Assembly (NCBI GenBank): GCA_021737445.1
Contig: JAIPDY010000162.1
Span: forward strand, 1 to 7,477
Reading direction: 5' to 3'
Length of the DNA: 7,477 bases
From: Desulfotignum sp.
Lineage (GTDB): Bacteria; Desulfobacterota; Desulfobacteria; Desulfobacterales; Desulfobacteraceae
The notes below the pieces were generated by a model, which did no database searches, was not told the DNA's origin, and worked only from the letters and a program-made list of their open reading frames with translations. Each line of letters opens with the position of its first letter. Position 1 is the stretch's first letter. The position numbers and the translations under genes were made by a program. Positions 5,389-7,477 of this stretch are shown piece by piece.

Positions 5389-6360
5389 CTATGGCCATAC
5401 CCGGTTGCGGCCGTTTTGTTTGGCCTTGTAGAGATGCTGGTCTGCCTGGAGCATCAGGGATTCGACAGTATGTTCACAGGCCTGGCCGTCCCGGGTTTCC
5501 CTGAGCTGTTCACCGGCAGGTTCGGTAAAGCGGATCGTGGCAGTGCCCGCGCTGACGGTGATACAGGTCGACACGCTGGAGGCGGCATGGGGGATGTTTT
5601 CGTTTTCAACCGCACGCCGGGCTTTTTCCGCCACCCTGCCGGCGGCATCCGCATCGGTTTCCGGCAGGATCAGAGCAAATTCCTCTCCGCCATACCGAGC
5701 CACCAGGTCTCCGGGCCGTTCCAGGGATGCTTTCAAAGAAGAGGCAATCTGATACAGGGCCCGGTCTCCCATGGCATGGCCGTAATGGTCATTGTACTGT
5801 TTGAAAAAATCCACATCCACCATGCCCACAGACAGACTGGTGCCGTTTCTGGCGGCCCGGGACAACTCTTTGACCAGCACCTGGTCAAACGGGAGCGGGT
5901 TGGCTATTTCCGTCAATGGATCCAGGTAGGCCAGCCGGTCCAGCAGCCGGTGGTGGTGTACAAACCGGATATGGTTGTGGATTCTCATTTTCACGATGGG
6001 CGGTGAAAACGGCTTGGTGATATAATCCACTGCCCCCAGCTTCAGCCCCTGTTCCTCATCCCCGGTGGTGCTGAGCGCTGTCACAAAGATGACCGGGATA
6101 TCTTTGGTCAAAGGATCTTCCTTTAACTGCCTGATGACGTCATGGCCCCCCATTTCCGGCATCACCACATCCAGCAGAATCAGGTCAGGCAAAGGTTTTT
6201 GCCGGGCAAACTTCAGGGCCTGTTCACCGTTTCTGGCCAGCACCAGGGTGTAGTCCTCCCTGAGGAGTTCTGTGAGCACCTTGAGATTCATCTTTTCATC
6301 ATCCACAATAAGTATGCGTGCATTTTTTTTCGGGATCATGGCCTGGGTTCCGTTATCCAT
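5389..6360 (-). CDS. Response regulator with REC and GGDEF domains (diguanylate cyclase)
   Basis: A 323-residue response regulator that makes cyclic di-GMP when phosphorylated. The receiver domain (residues about 14-130) has the acidic pair Asp20-Asp21, phospho-acceptor Asp64 in LILLDVVMP, Thr94 and Lys116 in TKPF. The GGDEF domain (about 143-320) has metal-binding Asp182 (VDVDFFKQYND) and the active motif GGEEF (224-228). Arg215-Pro-Gly-Asp218 stands five residues before it: the RxxD site for feedback inhibition by product. The usual DxLTGLxNRR motif reads DPLTEIANPLPF here, so the arginine of that motif is missing; activity should still be possible. ATG 6360 begins 18 bases after the upstream HPt gene stop. 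No good Shine-Dalgarno is seen for it or for the alternative ATG at 6339, so translation may be coupled. The gene order suggests the upstream kinase/HPt phosphorylates this protein. Confidence 0.93.
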   Translation of the reverse strand: MDNGTQAMIPKKNARILIVDDEKMNLKVLTELLREDYTLVLARNGEQALKFARQKPLPDLILLDVVMPEMGGHDVIRQLKEDPLTKDIPVIFVTALSTTGDEEQGLKLGAVDYITKPFSPPIVKMRIHNHIRFVHHHRLLDRLAYLDPLTEIANPLPFDQVLVKELSRAARNGTSLSVGMVDVDFFKQYNDHYGHAMGDRALYQIASSLKASLERPGDLVARYGGEEFALILPETDADAAGRVAEKARRAVENENIPHAASSVSTCITVSAGTATIRFTEPAGEQLRETRDGQACEHTVESLMLQADQHLYKAKQNGRNRVWP

Positions 6361-6378
6361 CAGTAAAAGTTTGCTGCA

Positions 6379-7269
6379 TCATATGAGCAGGCTGTTTATT
6401 ATCTGTGCGGCTGCGTCATACTCTATGTCATCCATCAGTTCTTTGATCTGTGCCAGTTCTGCCTGAAAGCCGCAGCGGGTCAGAATGGTCCGGATATCAT
6501 GCAGCAGATCTTCAGCAGTCAATTCCCCGGTGATCAGCAGGTCTGAAAAGTGCTGCATCACTTTTTTCTCCTTTTCAGTCATAGAGAGATGTCCATCAGC
6601 CCCGGTAACGCCCCGAAGGTCACTGTCACCGGGAACCGGCTGCCCGCCGGGTGTGGAAACAGAGGGCAGCTGATCCAGGCTTTTCAACACCGTCCGGATC
6701 TCTGTGATGAAACCATGGATTATCCGGTCGGAAGCCGGAATGGTGCCGTCAGGGGCCTTGCTGTCGTCTTTGGCCTGCTTCAGATAGGTTTCCATCTCTC
6801 CTGCAGCCTGCTGCAGCGGCAACGCCCCGATATAACCGGCAACGCCTTTGATAGTGTGGGCAGTTATCCGGATGGTTTCCAGATCATCATCTGCCAGACA
6901 GGCTTTGATTTTTTCCGGCAGATCCTGGTAGCTGTTTTTAAAATCATACAGCAGTTTGATCAGCATGGCCGGGGTGACATGGTTCAGGGCCTTGTCCGGA
7001 TCGATCCCTGCCATGTCAGGCAGGTCTGCCGGCAGATCCGCTCCTTTGTCACGAAAAGAGCTGACACCGCTTCCGGACGGGGTCCAGGTGATCGGTTTTT
7101 TGGGCATTGCCGCAGGATCCCCGGCTGCAGTGCCCGGTTGTTTATCTTTTGGCAGAAACCGCTGCAGCATATCACACAGGGCTGCCGGTTCCACAGGTTT
7201 GGTAATATGATCATTCATGCCGGCATCCAGGCTCTTTTCCCGGTCCCCGGCCATGGCATGGGCGGTCAT
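6379..7269 (-). CDS. Downstream fragment after the TAA: receiver C-terminus plus HPt domain
   Basis: If translation restarts at ATG 7269, this 296-residue product holds the last third of the receiver (residues 1-35, with the Lys of HITKP but no phospho-acceptor Asp) and a low-complexity Pro/Gly/Ala-rich linker (about 42-90). An intact histidine phosphotransfer domain (about 95-185) follows, with phosphorylatable His138 in AHTIKGVAGYIGA. The C-terminal about 80 residues end in a helical module (IKELMDDIEYDAAAQIINSLL) like the tail seen after HPt in many hybrid kinases. No Shine-Dalgarno precedes ATG 7269, so independent expression is doubtful. The HPt domain itself shows no damage and could still relay phosphate to the REC-GGDEF protein encoded 18 bases downstream. 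Later in-frame ATGs (7254, 7218) could also serve. Confidence 0.55.
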   Translation of the reverse strand: MTAHAMAGDREKSLDAGMNDHITKPVEPAALCDMLQRFLPKDKQPGTAAGDPAAMPKKPITWTPSGSGVSSFRDKGADLPADLPDMAGIDPDKALNHVTPAMLIKLLYDFKNSYQDLPEKIKACLADDDLETIRITAHTIKGVAGYIGALPLQQAAGEMETYLKQAKDDSKAPDGTIPASDRIIHGFITEIRTVLKSLDQLPSVSTPGGQPVPGDSDLRGVTGADGHLSMTEKEKKVMQHFSDLLITGELTAEDLLHDIRTILTRCGFQAELAQIKELMDDIEYDAAAQIINSLLI

Positions 7270-7477
7270 GGCGATAACGGGCAGATCGGAAAATCTTGGG
7301 TCCTGCCGGATGCGGCGGGTGGTTTACAGCCCGTCCAGCTCCGGCATCTGGATATCCATTAACACCAGGTCATAAGCGTTTTTTTCGAGCTTTTCCAGGC
7401 AGATGCGGCCATTGCCGGCCATGTCCACCTCCACCCCCATATCCATGAGCAGGCCGGCTGCCACCTCCTGGTTGATG
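6379..7477 (-). pseudogene. Hybrid sensor kinase C-terminus (REC-HPt), interrupted by an in-frame TAA
   Basis: The frame entering from the right edge encodes a receiver domain: INQEVAAGLL, then MDIQMPELDGL with phospho-acceptor Asp at 7356-7354. A TAA (7326-7324) then interrupts it where relatives usually have Glu or another residue (DGLxxTRRIR). The same frame continues without any shift through TTRRIR, FSDLPVIAMTAHAM, the receiver lysine in DHITKPVEP, a linker and an HPt domain. The homology on both sides is continuous and of a single domain, so this is one gene with a nonsense codon (for example GAA or CAA to TAA). It is not two adjacent genes. The INQEV sequence is typical of receivers attached to hybrid histidine kinases, so the sensor and kinase domains should lie beyond the window. 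A base-calling error cannot be excluded. Confidence 0.75.

Noticed and set aside
5344..6366. Plus-strand frames across 5344-6366 (for example 5344-6006)
   Set aside because: They are shadows of the REC-GGDEF gene, which has every expected motif on the minus strand.
7324..7326. TAA read through as a recoded sense codon
   Set aside because: Known recoding in this group uses TGA (selenocysteine) or TAG (pyrrolysine), not TAA, and TAA terminates other genes here. A mutation or sequence error is simpler.
6550..7362. A 270-residue plus-strand open frame
   Set aside because: It is antisense to the HPt/receiver coding region, whose motifs (AHTIKGVAG, DHITKP) are clear. No domain is recognised in the plus-strand product.
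1..7477. Anti-phage defence island, CRISPR array or mobile element
   Set aside because: No spaced repeats, transposase, integrase or attachment-site duplications are visible. The Sir2 protein is a free-standing deacylase with zinc cysteines, not fused to a defence module.

Overview
The window looks like chromosomal DNA from a GC-rich anaerobic Desulfobacterota species, most likely a sulfate reducer of the Desulfobacteraceae type. This is inferred from gene content and codon style (a PfaC-type lipid/polyketide synthase, REC-HPt and REC-GGDEF signalling proteins, a stand-alone MoaD-like plus small ThiF-like pair). No ribosomal or other taxonomic marker is present, so the assignment is tentative. 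There are no tRNAs, rRNAs, CRISPR arrays or insertion sequences, and no gene-free stretch longer than about 90 bases.

Left block (1-3174, all minus strand, read right to left): an unrecognised 177-residue protein, then a complete rhomboid-family intramembrane serine protease, then the N-terminal 599 residues of a large ketosynthase enzyme that runs off the left edge. That enzyme has a complete KS domain followed at once by a second KS-like (chain-length-factor) domain. This order, and the sequence of both parts, match PfaC of the PUFA/secondary-lipid synthases. The 77-base gap before it holds a helically phased 10-base direct repeat and a candidate promoter that would give a leaderless message.

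Middle block (3266-5334, plus strand): a tight four-gene operon. It encodes a 78-residue MoaD/ThiS-like ubiquitin-fold protein ending in Gly-Gly-Gly (TTG start), a small ThiF/MoeB/HesA-type adenylating enzyme (E1-like), a Sir2 NAD-dependent deacylase, and a HIT (Hint-type) nucleotide phosphoramidase. Starts and stops overlap or nearly so through the first three genes, implying translational coupling. A 91-base divergent promoter region with a nearly symmetric -10 element separates this operon from the left block.

Right block (5389-7477, minus strand): a REC-GGDEF diguanylate cyclase with an intact GGEEF active site and RxxD inhibitory site. Directly upstream in the same transcription unit is the C-terminal part of a hybrid histidine kinase (REC receiver plus HPt domain) that enters from the right edge. 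That receiver is interrupted by an in-frame TAA codon just after its phosphorylation site. The gene is therefore broken in this sequence, unless the stop is a sequence error.

The most interesting items are the Ubl-like/E1-like/sirtuin/HIT operon, the premature stop that separates kinase from HPt in the signalling operon, and the promoter architecture in front of the PfaC-type gene.
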